42,037 nt of DNA from Synechococcus sp. UW140 (lineage in GTDB: Bacteria > Cyanobacteriota > Cyanobacteriia > PCC-6307 > Cyanobiaceae): NCBI GenBank assembly GCA_945875915.1, contig CAMCMT010000022.1, positions 1-42,037 of the forward strand, written 5' to 3'. The position numbers and the translations under genes are program-made. Each line of letters starts with the position of its first letter. The first letter of the stretch is position 1. Shown here piece by piece: positions 24,913 through 33,446 of the stretch. The notes under the pieces are model-generated. The model searched no databases. It worked only from the letters and a program-made list of their open reading frames with translations, and was not told where the DNA came from.

Positions 24913-25047
24913 TCAGGCCACTTGGAGCACCAGCTTGCCGGCAGGGTCCCGTCCCCACAGTTGCCAGAGCACCAGCAGGTGGGCCGAGCTGCGCAGCACA
25001 CACAACACGGCCAGGGCCACGCAGAGCGGGCAATGGGTGATTGACAC
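24913..25047 (-). CDS. Possible small Cys-containing membrane peptide
   Basis: GTG-started frame of 44 residues: SITHCPLCVALAVLCVLR, then SSAHLLVLWQLW and a short basic tail. It has a CxxC pair and enough hydrophobicity for one or two membrane passes. A TTG eight codons upstream (25071) is an alternative start. The only supports are its composition and the empty surroundings; it could be a chance frame. Confidence 0.25.
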   Translation of the reverse strand: MSITHCPLCVALAVLCVLRSSAHLLVLWQLWGRDPAGKLVLQVA

Positions 25048-25193
25048 GGCGCAGCGGCCCCGAAGGCCCAAAGTCTGGCAGCGCTGCCGGCGTCCCGTCC
25101 GCCAGCGCCATGCTTTGACATCGCTACGGCAGCGGCGCTTTGGTGGGTCGGCCAGCCAGGATTATTGGTAAAGGATCTCCCCGGAGCGGGCCC

Positions 25194-26918
25194 GTGTTGC
25201 GGCTGACCGAATTGAAGCTGCCGCTCGATCACAACGAGGCGGATCTGGTGGCTGCGGCCTGCAAACGGCTGGGGCTACCGGCCGATGCCCTCAAGGTCCA
25301 TCACCTGGTTAAACGCAGCATTGATGCGCGCAAATCGGGCCAGATTAAGCTCACCTATGCGTTAGATCTCGAGCTGTCCCCAGGCCTGGAGGCCAAGCTG
25401 CTGCAACGGTTTCGCGGTGATTCCCACCTGGGTCCCAGCCCCGACACCCGGTACGAAGCGCCCTGGCAGGTGCCGCCCCAACTCAGGGATCGTCTCGGCC
25501 AGAACCTGCCCCGCCCAGTCGTCATTGGCGCCGGCCCCTGTGGTTATTTTGCCGCCCTGCTGCTGGCCCAGATGGGCCTCAAGCCCCTGCTGCTGGAGCG
25601 GGGCCAGGCGATCAAGCAGCGCAGCGCCGACACGTTTGGCTTCTGGAAGCGGCGCAGCCCTTTCAATCCTGAATCGAACGCCCAATTTGGCGAAGGCGGT
25701 GCGGGCACCTTCTCCGACGGCAAGCTCTATAGCCAGGTGCGCGATCCTGGCCACCGGGGCCGCAAGGTGTTGGAGGAGCTGGTGGCTGCTGGTGCCAACC
25801 CGGAAATCCTGGTGCTGCACCGGCCCCACATCGGCACCTACAAGCTCGCCACGGTGGTGCGGGGCCTGCGGGCCCAAATCGAGGCCCTGGGGGGTGAGAT
25901 CCGGTTTGGTAGCCGGGTGCAACGTTTGGAGGTGGAAGCGATTGATCGCTCTGGAGCTGCTACAGACGCCTGCCAGCAGCGGGTCACGGGGGTCACCCTG
26001 GCCGATCACAGCTTTATCGCGGCTGACCAAGTGGTGCTCGCCGTGGGTCACAGCGCCCGAGATACCTTCGCGATGCTGCACCAGCAGGCGGTGGCGATGG
26101 AGCTCAAGCCCTTCTCCGTGGGCCTGCGCATCGAGCATCCCCAGGCCCTGATCGATCAGGCCCGCTGGGGAGCCTCCGCTGGCCATCCGCGCTTGGGCTC
26201 GGCCGAATACAAACTGGTGCACCATGCCAGTAATGGTCGCTGCGTCTATTCCTTCTGCATGTGCCCTGGAGGCCTGGTGGTGGGGGCCACTTCAGAGGTG
26301 GGTCGGGTCGTGACCAATGGCATGAGCCAGCATTCGCGTAACGAGCGCAATGCCAATAGCGCCATCGTCGTCTCGATCGAACCGGCCGATGTGGAGCCCT
26401 ATGGCGATGGGCCAGGCGACCCATTAGCGGGGATGGCCTTCCAGCGCCATTGGGAAGAGAAGGCCTTTGCCCTTGGTGGGGCCAGCTATGCGGCGCCCGG
26501 TCAACAGCTAGGGGACTTTCTTGAAAACCGCAGCTCAGCAGCCCTGGGTCTCGTCAGACCTTCCTACGAACCAGGGGTGCGGTTGACCAATCTGGATTCG
26601 GCCTTGCCGTCCTTTGTGATTGACGCCCTGCGTGAGGCGCTACCAGCCTTTAATCGCACCATCCCCGGCTATGCCATGGCTGATGCCATGCTGACGGGGG
26701 TGGAAACGAGAACCTCTTCGCCCTTGCGGCTGCCGCGCAACGGTGACATGGAGAGTGTCAACACTAGGGGGCTATATCCGGCCGGAGAGGGGGCCGGCTA
26801 CGCCGGCGGCATCCTCTCGGCGGCCATTGATGGGATCCGGGTGGCCGAAGCCGTGGCCCTCACTCTTCGTCTTCAGCACCTAGGGGAGCCAGGCGAATTT
26901 GCTTGCGGCCCAGCTTGA
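25194..26918 (+). CDS. NAD(FAD)-utilizing dehydrogenase (COG2509-like)
   Basis: 574 residues from the GTG at 25194 (MLRLTELKLPLDH). An N-terminal domain of about 100 residues (DALKVHHLVKRSIDARKSGQ) is typical of this family. The FAD-binding fold then begins RPVVIGAGPCGYFAALLLAQMG and ends LLERG. FGEGGAGTFSDGKLYSQVRD is a strong family signature, and the C-terminal FAD loop is LYPAGEGAGYAGGILSAAIDGIRVAEA. Family members are uncharacterised flavoproteins present in many bacteria; substrate unknown. TTG at 25197 is an equivalent start. The 3' end overlaps the convergent cyAbrB gene by 59 bp. Confidence 0.9.
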   Translation: MLRLTELKLPLDHNEADLVAAACKRLGLPADALKVHHLVKRSIDARKSGQIKLTYALDLELSPGLEAKLLQRFRGDSHLGPSPDTRYEAPWQVPPQLRDRLGQNLPRPVVIGAGPCGYFAALLLAQMGLKPLLLERGQAIKQRSADTFGFWKRRSPFNPESNAQFGEGGAGTFSDGKLYSQVRDPGHRGRKVLEELVAAGANPEILVLHRPHIGTYKLATVVRGLRAQIEALGGEIRFGSRVQRLEVEAIDRSGAATDACQQRVTGVTLADHSFIAADQVVLAVGHSARDTFAMLHQQAVAMELKPFSVGLRIEHPQALIDQARWGASAGHPRLGSAEYKLVHHASNGRCVYSFCMCPGGLVVGATSEVGRVVTNGMSQHSRNERNANSAIVVSIEPADVEPYGDGPGDPLAGMAFQRHWEEKAFALGGASYAAPGQQLGDFLENRSSAALGLVRPSYEPGVRLTNLDSALPSFVIDALREALPAFNRTIPGYAMADAMLTGVETRTSSPLRLPRNGDMESVNTRGLYPAGEGAGYAGGILSAAIDGIRVAEAVALTLRLQHLGEPGEFACGPA

Positions 26919-27225
26919 TCTCAAACTCGTCGCCGGGCTTGAGGTCGAGCATGGCGGTGTAGGCCTTGCCCACCATCAGGTTGCCGTTGAACTGGACCTT
27001 GGTGGTGAAGCTGAGCTTACGGCCGCCTTTGCCAACCTTGGAATTACTGCCGAAGTCCACGCCCTTGGCGTTGAGTAGGGCTTCGTAGAAGGCCGTGAAG
27101 TTCAGGCGCTCGGTGCCGTCTTTTTTGGTGGTCACATAGCCGCAGGCGCGGACGACATCGGACTTGCTGGCATCACCCAACTCCTTAACCTTGGCAAGCA
27201 AATCAGGACCAGACAGCAGTTTCAT
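26860..27225 (-). CDS. cyAbrB-type transcription regulator
   Basis: 121 residues from the ATG at 27225. The N-terminal part (MKLLSGPDLLAKVKELGD, SKSDVVRACGYVTTKKDG, FTAFYEALLNAKGV) is the cyanobacterial AbrB family signature. The AbrB DNA-binding region lies C-terminal (about 75-115: TTKVQFNGNLMVGKAYTAMLD, FEIKLGRKQIRL), the reverse of the order in Bacillus AbrB. Cyanobacterial members control carbon/nitrogen balance and other global responses. The frame is open upstream for 29 more codons, but these read as leader sequence. A stem-loop lies 33 bp before the start. The last 59 bp are antisense to the end of the FAD dehydrogenase gene. Confidence 0.9.
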   Translation of the reverse strand: MKLLSGPDLLAKVKELGDASKSDVVRACGYVTTKKDGTERLNFTAFYEALLNAKGVDFGSNSKVGKGGRKLSFTTKVQFNGNLMVGKAYTAMLDLKPGDEFEIKLGRKQIRLAPLGAEDEE

Positions 27226-27257
27226 TGGATTGTTTTGTGCAGCATCTGCATTCTTAC

Positions 27258-27286
27258 ATGGGGGTGAGGCCATAAGCAACCCCCAT
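27258..27286 (-). promoter_or_regulatory. Stem-loop upstream of cyAbrB
   Basis: ATGGGGGT (27258-27265) pairs perfectly with ACCCCCAT (27279-27286) across a 13-nt loop. It lies 33 bp upstream of the cyAbrB start in the 104-bp gap after pgeF. It could be an operator for self-regulation or a leader hairpin. A second small hairpin (AACCC/GGGTT, near 27310-27326) directly follows the pgeF stop on the minus strand. Confidence 0.35.
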
Positions 27287-27329
27287 ACACATCTACGGTA
27301 ATTGATTCGCAACCCCTAGTGGGTTGTAG

Positions 27330-28175
27330 TCAGACCTGGGACACAATACCGCTCCATTGCACGGCATGCACCTGGTCGCGGCGCCAGGAATGGAAGAGCA
27401 GTTCTTCGCTTGCCGTGCAGAGTGGGCAAGCACTGATCTGTCGCTCGGACAGGCCGCATAATTCAAGCTGGCGACGGCTCGCAGCGCGCAGGTCTAGCCG
27501 ATCATGGCCGGGCTTGTCATCGTCTAGCAAAGCGCCACAGTGCATTAATTCCTGTCTCAGTTTTATCAGCTCGGATGACTCCAGCTTGGTCCTAGCCCCA
27601 GGGTCATCGGCATGACGATTGACCAGGCCCAGGGCCACCTGGGCTGTGACGTTGTGCTGTACCTGGTAGCGCTCCCCAGAAATCGCCGGTCCAAGGGCAA
27701 TGACAAGGTCCTGCCGGCGGCTGCCGGCCGCTTCCAGTTGGGCGATGGCCTTGGGCAGAATGCGGCCTGCCACGCCGCGCCAGCCGCCATGGCAGGCCGC
27801 CACCCGGCCGCTGCGCCGGTCGGCCAGGAGCACCGGGGTGCAATCGGCGCCGCACACCCAGAGGCTCTGGCCGGGCGCATCGCTCCTCAGTCCGTCGCCC
27901 TCGGGCCAGGGTTCAGCGCTGCAGGTCGACGCTGGCAGCACTGCGGCGCCATGGACCTGGCTCAGGCGATGGACGCTGGTGCCAGCACTGACATAGCCGG
28001 CTAAGCACTGGGGGTCCCGGCCCTGCCATTGGCGCGTGAAAAAGCCATGCTCAAACTCCGCCAGCAGGTCGGATTGCAGGTAGTAGCCGCCGTAGCTGCC
28101 CACCCAGGTCCAGCCCACCAGGTTGTTGAATCCCGCATCGGGCCGATCGAAGGGGACAGCAACGGCTTCAGCCAT
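27330..28175 (-). CDS. pgeF: Multicopper-oxidase-like laccase-domain protein PgeF/YfiH
   Basis: 281-residue protein of the YfiH/PgeF family (once called polyphenol oxidase). Known members are purine-nucleoside-active or peptidoglycan-editing enzymes with a His-Cys-His metal site. Here the site is His75 in LSQVHGAAV, Cys112 in CGADCTPVLLADRR and His129 in ACHGGWRGVAGRIL; PAISGERYQV fits the later conserved loop. The ATG start gives MAEAVAVPFD. It is third in a minus-strand cluster behind an S1-domain gene and tab2, with only 17 bp to tab2, so one transcript is likely. Confidence 0.9.
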   Translation of the reverse strand: MAEAVAVPFDRPDAGFNNLVGWTWVGSYGGYYLQSDLLAEFEHGFFTRQWQGRDPQCLAGYVSAGTSVHRLSQVHGAAVLPASTCSAEPWPEGDGLRSDAPGQSLWVCGADCTPVLLADRRSGRVAACHGGWRGVAGRILPKAIAQLEAAGSRRQDLVIALGPAISGERYQVQHNVTAQVALGLVNRHADDPGARTKLESSELIKLRQELMHCGALLDDDKPGHDRLDLRAASRRQLELCGLSERQISACPLCTASEELLFHSWRRDQVHAVQWSGIVSQV

Positions 28176-28192
28176 GGGGGCGTGATGGTGGC

Positions 28193-29080
28193 TTAGGCGT
28201 CCTGGAGGTCCCGCAGGAGCCAGAAGCCCGTGAAGCCAGGCTGTTCTTCACTGGCTTGCACCGCTAGAAACTGCACACCGCCGGCGGCAAGGCGGGCTTG
28301 CTGCAAGGCCTCGGAAGCGGCAGCAGCTTCCTCTGCCGCCAGGTTGCCCAGCAGCCAACGGTCCTCTAGTCCTGCCTCCAGCACCAGCTGCTGGCCCGCC
28401 ACGCTCAGCCGCACCGGTTCCAATCCAGCCAGCCAGCCGGCAATCGCCAGGGAGCGGTTGCTGCTGAACAGGCGCAGGCCGGTCACCATTAAATCGTCAT
28501 CAAGCTGGGCCGGCAGGGGCACTAGTGCTGGGAAATCAATCGGCCATTGGTCCGCTTCGCGCAGGGATGAAAGGGGTAGGGAAGCCCAGCTCCAGCTCTC
28601 GCCCCGGGCCGCCTCGGGTAGGGGAATTGCTAGGGGCTGGATCGGTGACGGGGGCGGGGCTAGGGGGCCGGCCAGGTAGCCCTCCTCAGCCGGGTACACA
28701 TCCCGCTGGCGCTCGATCAGCCATTCGATCAGCCCGTAGCAGCGGCGACTGGCCACCACCTCCAGGGCCAGGGATTCGGCCGCCCGTTGCACCATGGTGC
28801 GCATCGAAGGCCGCCAGCAGCGAATGCGCCTGGGCGGGGCAAAGCCCTGGTCGGCGGCGGCGGCTAGGGCCTCGCCGAGGGCGTCGCGTAGCCATAAGGA
28901 ATTGACGCTGGCAGCCGGGCAGCGCAGTACCCAGCGGAACAGGCCCTGGCTCGGGTCCAACCCCTGACTGGAGCAAATCAGCAGTTCCCAACGCTTCTTG
29001 CCGTCGGGTTCGAGCACGGGGCGGGAATAATAGTCCAGCTCCCAGTCCGCTTCGATCAAGGCTGCGGCAACCAGGCTCAT
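28193..29080 (-). CDS. Tab2/Atab2-family RNA-binding protein
   Basis: 295 residues. The family hallmarks are WELDYYSRPVLEPDGKKRWE at the N-terminus, RIRCWRPSMRTMVQRAAES in the middle, and SRRCYGLIEWLIERQRDVYP followed by AEEGY. In plants and algae, Tab2/Atab2 binds leader RNA of psaA/psaB and is needed for photosystem I translation; the cyanobacterial role is inferred to be in photosystem biogenesis. The ATG start overlaps the stop of the S1-domain gene by 4 bp (ATGA), a sign of translational coupling between two RNA-binding proteins. Confidence 0.85.
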   Translation of the reverse strand: MSLVAAALIEADWELDYYSRPVLEPDGKKRWELLICSSQGLDPSQGLFRWVLRCPAASVNSLWLRDALGEALAAAADQGFAPPRRIRCWRPSMRTMVQRAAESLALEVVASRRCYGLIEWLIERQRDVYPAEEGYLAGPLAPPPSPIQPLAIPLPEAARGESWSWASLPLSSLREADQWPIDFPALVPLPAQLDDDLMVTGLRLFSSNRSLAIAGWLAGLEPVRLSVAGQQLVLEAGLEDRWLLGNLAAEEAAAASEALQQARLAAGGVQFLAVQASEEQPGFTGFWLLRDLQDA

Positions 29081-30471
29081 CCTGCGGCCTGCTCCTGGTG
29101 GCGCAGCATGTTGCGTGCCCGGTTGGCCCGGTCGGCGGCTTCAGCCATCACCGTGTCCTTGGCGATCAGCAATTCACCCGGTTGGCCCTCCAGTAGGGCC
29201 GTATTGAGGGCAATGCGACCCCTGCCCGGATCGAGTTCAGTGATCAGGGCCTTGAGGCGGTCGCCCTGGTCAAAGATCTCGCGCAGGTCGCGCATGGTGC
29301 CACCGGTAATCGCCGAATGGTGCAGCAGGCCACTCACGCCGCCAAGATCGACAAACAGGCCGTAGGGCTTAACCGCCACCACCTGGCCTTCGACCAGTTG
29401 GCCGACTTCCAGGTTGGTGAACAGGGCGGCAGTGGCCGCTTTCTTCTCCGAGAGCACCAGTTTGAGGGTTTCCGGATTCACCTCCAGGAAGGCCACTCCC
29501 AGGGTCTTGCCCACCAAGGCTTCGTGGTTTTCGCCCTCCTGGAGCTGGGAGCGGGGGATGAAGCCGCGCAGCCCCTCCAGGTCTGCGGTCACACCACCGC
29601 GATTGAAGCCGCTCACCTTGACCTGCACGACCTTGCCGTCCTTCTCCAGTTGGCGCACCTTCTCCCAGCTCTGGCGCAGGGCCAGGGCCCGGGCGCTGAT
29701 CGTCACCATGCCATCGGCGTTCTGCTCGCGGGTGACCAACACCTGCACCGCGGTGCCCTTGGGGAAGCGCTCCTTGAGGTTGGTGATCACGCCCAGCCCG
29801 GCTTCGGCCTTGGGCATGAAGCCAGGGGCCTTGCCGCCCACATCCACGTACACCCCATCGCTTTCGACGCTGAGGACGACGCCACTGACCACCTCGCCTG
29901 TGGTGCCGATCGGCTCGTTTTCAGCGAGGGCGGCAAGAAAGGCCTCCTCATCGAAATCGAAATCGTCGACGGTGCGGGCTGGTGCCGTCGGCCGCTCCTG
30001 ACCCCGATCAGTGCTGGCGACTGCGTTGCCAACCATGCGGGCCGAACCGCTGCTGCCGCCACTGGATCGACGCTGGCGGCTGGAATCGGGTCCGAGCAGG
30101 TCGGCCATGGTGAGCCCCTCCATGCTGCCCATGTCAAAGCGCTCTGCGTCGCTGACGGGGGCTGGAGAATTGGTTGCGCTGGCTGGCGAGGTTGGCCGCT
30201 GGGGGGGTAGGGGGGCTTCGCCGCGGCCGGCCCGGGCGGCGGCCTCCAGGTCGCTAGCCCGTTGCAGGGCCGCTTCGGCGGCCTGTCGGGCCTCATTGGC
30301 CTCTTGCTCAAGCCGCTGTTGTTCGTCCTTTTTGCTGATGTGCAAGACCTGGGGGGGCTTGCGCACCGGAGCTGGGGCCGGATTGCGGTTCGGGCTCTGG
30401 GGCCTAGCGGCCAGCGACTGGGCGGGCCTGGCCGGTGGCTGGGGGGGCTGGGGGGTGCCGGATCCGGCCAT
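29077..30471 (-). CDS. S1 RNA-binding-domain protein (ribosomal protein S1 homologue)
   Basis: 464 residues from the ATG at 30471; a TTG two codons earlier is possible. The first 185 residues are a Pro/Gln/Ala-rich extension with a charged helical stretch (QQRLEQEANEARQAAEAALQ). Three S1 domains follow: about 191-262 (VVSGVVLSVESDGVYVDVGG), 278-343 (VQVKVSGFNRGGVTADLEGL) and 356-426 (VEGQVVAVKPYGLFVDLGGV). Cyanobacteria carry more than one S1 homologue; the long N-terminus marks this as the second type, not the main S1. It may act as a leader-RNA binder with Tab2, its coupled neighbour (inference). Divergent from the creatininase-like gene, with 55 bp between starts. Confidence 0.9.
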   Translation of the reverse strand: MAGSGTPQPPQPPARPAQSLAARPQSPNRNPAPAPVRKPPQVLHISKKDEQQRLEQEANEARQAAEAALQRASDLEAAARAGRGEAPLPPQRPTSPASATNSPAPVSDAERFDMGSMEGLTMADLLGPDSSRQRRSSGGSSGSARMVGNAVASTDRGQERPTAPARTVDDFDFDEEAFLAALAENEPIGTTGEVVSGVVLSVESDGVYVDVGGKAPGFMPKAEAGLGVITNLKERFPKGTAVQVLVTREQNADGMVTISARALALRQSWEKVRQLEKDGKVVQVKVSGFNRGGVTADLEGLRGFIPRSQLQEGENHEALVGKTLGVAFLEVNPETLKLVLSEKKAATAALFTNLEVGQLVEGQVVAVKPYGLFVDLGGVSGLLHHSAITGGTMRDLREIFDQGDRLKALITELDPGRGRIALNTALLEGQPGELLIAKDTVMAEAADRANRARNMLRHQEQAAG

Positions 30472-30526
30472 GACCAAGGGGATGCTCTAAGCCCCACACT
30501 GTAGGGACGCCTGATCGAGCCAAGCC

Positions 30527-31318
30527 ATGCCCGCGCCACGGTGTCTGGATCGGCTGGCCTGGCCCCAGCTGGCGGAGGCCGCCCGCCAGGGCGGCAGCAC
30601 CGTGCTTTGGCCCTTTGGCGCGATCGAGCAACACGGGCCCCAGCTGCCCTTGGGCACGGACGCAATCTTTGCCGAACGGGTGGCCGATGCGGTGTTGGCC
30701 CAACTCGATCCCGAGCTGCCAATCTGGCGCCTGCCCTGCCAGAGCCTGGGTTTCTCCCCCGAACACCTGGGCTTTGCCGGCACCCTCAGCCTGCCGTCTG
30801 AACTGCTGGTTTCCCTGGTGGTTAGCGTGGGCAGTCAGCTAGCGGACGCCGGCTTCCAGCGCCTGGTCTTGTTCAACGCCCATGGCGGCCAGATCGCCCT
30901 TCTGCAGGTGGCGGCCAGGGAACTGCGTACTCGCCATCCCTCCCTGGCGGTGCTGCCCTGTTTCCTCTGGAGCGGTCCGCCGGGCCTATCGGCCCTATTG
31001 CCCCAGCCGGAGCGGCGCCAGGGCTTGCATGCCGGCCAGGCCGAAACCAGCTTGATGTTGCATCTGGCACCAGAGCTTGTGGGACCGGAGCGGCCCCGCG
31101 ATGGCTTGGCAGGAGAGGATCCTCCCCAGGGCTGGAGCTTGGAGGGGGCCGTGCCCCTGGCCTGGCGCACCGCAGACCTTTCTAAATCGGGGGTCATTGG
31201 TGATTCCAGCGGGGCCGATGGCGCCCTGGGCGAGGCCCTATTTGGCCGTCTGGTAGCGGGCTGGGGCGAGCTGCTCACCAATCTGCTGCGCAGTGACTGG
31301 CCGCCGACGGAGCCCTAG
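30527..31318 (+). CDS. Creatininase-family amidohydrolase
   Basis: 263 residues of the creatininase/creatinine amidohydrolase fold. Metal ligands lie in WPFGAIEQHGPQLPLGTDA (Glu34, His36, Asp45), in LFNAHGGQ (His119) and in HAGQAETSLML (Glu173). The substrate-loop motif FSPEHLGFAGTLSL is conserved. Family members hydrolyse cyclic amides, for example in creatinine, formamidopyrimidine or mycofactocin pathways; the natural substrate in cyanobacteria is not known. All metal ligands are present, so it is likely active. ATG start. It lies 153 bp before ado in the same direction, with a GC-rich stem-loop between them. Confidence 0.88.
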   Translation: MPAPRCLDRLAWPQLAEAARQGGSTVLWPFGAIEQHGPQLPLGTDAIFAERVADAVLAQLDPELPIWRLPCQSLGFSPEHLGFAGTLSLPSELLVSLVVSVGSQLADAGFQRLVLFNAHGGQIALLQVAARELRTRHPSLAVLPCFLWSGPPGLSALLPQPERRQGLHAGQAETSLMLHLAPELVGPERPRDGLAGEDPPQGWSLEGAVPLAWRTADLSKSGVIGDSSGADGALGEALFGRLVAGWGELLTNLLRSDWPPTEP

Positions 31319-31372
31319 TCGCTCCTTGTCGATGGCCTGGTCGTTGATTGCTGGGCGTCCATCTCCAACGCT

Positions 31373-31408
31373 GGGGGCCGATCCAGCCGGAACGGAGATC
31401 CGGCCCCC
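31373..31408 (+). terminator. GC-rich stem-loop between the creatininase-like gene and ado
   Basis: GGGGGCCG (31373-31380) pairs with CGGCCCCC (31401-31408), and ATC/GAT adds three pairs after a bulged C. The plus strand continues GGCCAGCCCGTTTCCGC, so it lacks a proper T-run. It could end the upstream transcript or be an ado leader structure; the ado start is 63 bp further on. Confidence 0.4.
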
Positions 31409-31471
31409 GGCCAGCCCGTTTCCGCTTTGGGTGGTTACAGTCAATTTCCCCCCTTCTTGAATCCAGTAGCC

Positions 31472-32209
31472 ATGGCAACCCTTGAAACCGCAGTGGCCAG
31501 CCCCAGCGGCGCCGAAGCGGTTGACTCCCTAGCCCTGGGCCTGCCCGATTTCAGCAGCGACGTCTATAAGGATGCCTACAGCCGCATCAACGCGATCGTG
31601 ATTGAGGGCGAGCAAGAAGCCCACGACAACTACATCTCGATCGGCACCCTGATCCCTGAGCAGGCTGAAGAGCTCTCCCGGTTGGCCCGGATGGAGCTAA
31701 AGCACATGCGTGGTTTCACCGCCTGTGCCAACAACCTGGGGGTGACGGCTGACATGCCCTTTGCTAAGCAGTTTTTCTCGCCCCTGCATCAGAATTTTCA
31801 GACAGCCCTTGGCGAAGGCAAGGTGGTGACCTGCCTGCTGATCCAAGCCATCTTGATTGAGGCCTTTGCGATTTCCGCCTACCATATTTATATCCCTGTG
31901 GCCGACCCCTTCGCCCGCAAGATTACCGAAGGGGTTGTCAAGGACGAATACACCCATCTCAATTACGGCCAGGAATGGCTCAAAGCCAACCTGGACACGG
32001 CCCGCGAAGAGCTTGAGCAGGCCAACCGCCAGAACCTCCCCCTAGTCCGCAAGATGCTTGAGCAGGTTTCTGCCGATGCCTCCGTGCTGCAGATGGAGCA
32101 GGAAGATCTGATGGCTGATTTTCTGTCCTCCTATCAGGAAGCCCTGGTGGAAGTGGGCTTCACCAACCGGGAAATTGCCAAGATGGCCGCCGCCGCCCTG
32201 GTGGGCTGA
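31472..32209 (+). CDS. ado: Aldehyde-deformylating oxygenase (alkane synthase)
   Basis: Ferritin-like di-iron enzyme that converts fatty aldehydes to alkanes plus formate. 245 residues from the ATG at 31472 ([10 protein letters not shown]); a GTG at 31427 would add 15 residues unlike the family. Iron ligands match the known pattern: Glu47 in [15 protein letters not shown], Glu75-x2-His78 in [10 protein letters not shown], Glu130 in [13 protein letters not shown], and Glu159-x2-His162 in [10 protein letters not shown]. Each lies two residues later than in the Prochlorococcus enzyme of known structure. It is the second enzyme after Aar, whose gene lies 117 bp downstream. GC content is somewhat lower than in neighbours. 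Confidence 0.98.
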   Translation: MATLETAVASPSGAEAVDSLALGLPDFSSDVYKDAYSRINAIVIEGEQEAHDNYISIGTLIPEQAEELSRLARMELKHMRGFTACANNLGVTADMPFAKQFFSPLHQNFQTALGEGKVVTCLLIQAILIEAFAISAYHIYIPVADPFARKITEGVVKDEYTHLNYGQEWLKANLDTAREELEQANRQNLPLVRKMLEQVSADASVLQMEQEDLMADFLSSYQEALVEVGFTNREIAKMAAAALVG

Positions 32210-32326
32210 GGCTCCAGCCGCCAGCCCACCAGCGGGTCTCCCCCGGCCGATAGCAGTGGCAAGATGGCCTGACCTGCAGGGATGGTCCCTGATCCCCAGC
32301 CGTTACGCCCCTTTCCTATTGGCTTC

Positions 32327-33382
32327 ATGTTCGGTCTGATCGGTCATTCCACCAGCTTCGAAGAGGCCCGCCATAAGGCCCGAAGCTTGGGCTTCGAGGA
32401 GTACGCCGACGGCGACCTGGACATGTGGTGCAGTGCTCCGCCCCAACTGGTGGAGAGGGTGTCGGTCAGCAGCCCCACGGGCAAGACGATCCAGGGGGCT
32501 TACATCGATTCGGTCTTTGTACCGGAGATGTTGCGGCGGTTCAAGACGGCCAAGCGCAAGGTGATCAAGGCCATGGAATTGGCCCAGAAGAGCGGCATCA
32601 ACATCACGGCCCTGGGCGGTTTTACCTCAATCATTTTTGAGGATTTCAACCTGCTCAAGGAGGAGCGCGTCAGCGCCACAGCCCTCGACTGGCAGCGGTT
32701 TACCACCGGCAACACCCACACCGCCTGGGTGATCTGCCGCCAGGTCGAGGAGAATGCATCCAAGTTGGGTATTAATTTGGCCACCGCCAAGGTGGCCGTG
32801 GTCGGAGCCAGCGGCGACATTGGCAGTGCCTGCTGCCGCTGGCTGCAGCGCTCCGGAGTTGCTGAACTGCTGCTAGTGGCCCGCCGCCCCCAGCCCCTGG
32901 TCGACCTGCAGGCCTCCCTGGGCAGTGGTCGAATCCTGGCCCTTGAAGAAGCCCTGGCCGAGGCCGACGTGGTTGTTTGGGTGGCGAGCCTGCCCCAGGG
33001 CCTAACTATCGAAGCCAGCAGTCTGCGCAAGCCCTGTTTGATGGTGGATGGCGGCTACCCCAAAAATCTTGATAGCAAAGTCGTCAGTGATGACGTGCAT
33101 GTGCTGAAGGGAGGCATTGTGGAGTTTTGGCAGGACATCGGCTGGCAGATGATGGAGGTGGCCGAGATGGCCAAACCCCAGCGCCAGATGTTTGCCTGTT
33201 TTGCCGAGGCGATGATTCTGGATTTCGAAGCGCGCCACACCAATTTCAGCTGGGGCCGCAACAACATCAGCCTGGAGTCCATGGATTGGGTCGGTGAAGC
33301 CTCCCTGCGCCATGGTTTCAGGGCTCTGGGCTTGGAGCAGGCATCTCCCCCCAGCCCTGGGGCGGTACCCGCCGCCGTCTAG
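32327..33382 (+). CDS. aar: Long-chain acyl-ACP reductase
   Basis: Reduces acyl-ACP to fatty aldehyde with NADPH, supplying Ado. 351 residues from the ATG at 32327, which gives the standard start [15 protein letters not shown]; an in-frame ATG at 32282 would add 15 atypical residues. [15 protein letters not shown] is family-specific. The NADPH-binding motif is [16 protein letters not shown] (about 158-173). The acyl-thioester cysteine is Cys291 in [13 protein letters not shown], corresponding to the catalytic Cys294 of the Synechococcus elongatus enzyme. accA follows 64 bp later, so the three genes probably share a transcript or at least a pathway. Confidence 0.98.
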   Translation: MFGLIGHSTSFEEARHKARSLGFEEYADGDLDMWCSAPPQLVERVSVSSPTGKTIQGAYIDSVFVPEMLRRFKTAKRKVIKAMELAQKSGINITALGGFTSIIFEDFNLLKEERVSATALDWQRFTTGNTHTAWVICRQVEENASKLGINLATAKVAVVGASGDIGSACCRWLQRSGVAELLLVARRPQPLVDLQASLGSGRILALEEALAEADVVVWVASLPQGLTIEASSLRKPCLMVDGGYPKNLDSKVVSDDVHVLKGGIVEFWQDIGWQMMEVAEMAKPQRQMFACFAEAMILDFEARHTNFSWGRNNISLESMDWVGEASLRHGFRALGLEQASPPSPGAVPAAV

Positions 33383-33446
33383 GCACCCAAGCCCCGCCTG
33401 GCGGTTCCCCTCCCACTGGCTTGTTCACCCCACTCCCTTCCCGTTT

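Larger units (their letters stand above)
24594..25193. other. 600-bp stretch without a confident gene
   Basis: Lies between the divergent Tic22-like and FAD-dehydrogenase genes. It contains the probable upstream region of tic22, a very strong inverted repeat at 24773-24817, and one possible 44-residue minus-strand membrane peptide (24913-25047). A TTGACA hexamer at 25115-25120 is a possible -35 for the dehydrogenase gene, but no good -10 stands at the right spacing. No tRNA or known RNA was recognised. Confidence 0.5.

Noticed and set aside
31427-31471. Longer Ado N-terminus from a GTG
   Set aside because: The extra 15 residues do not resemble the family, while the ATG at 31472 gives the expected start and ligand numbering.
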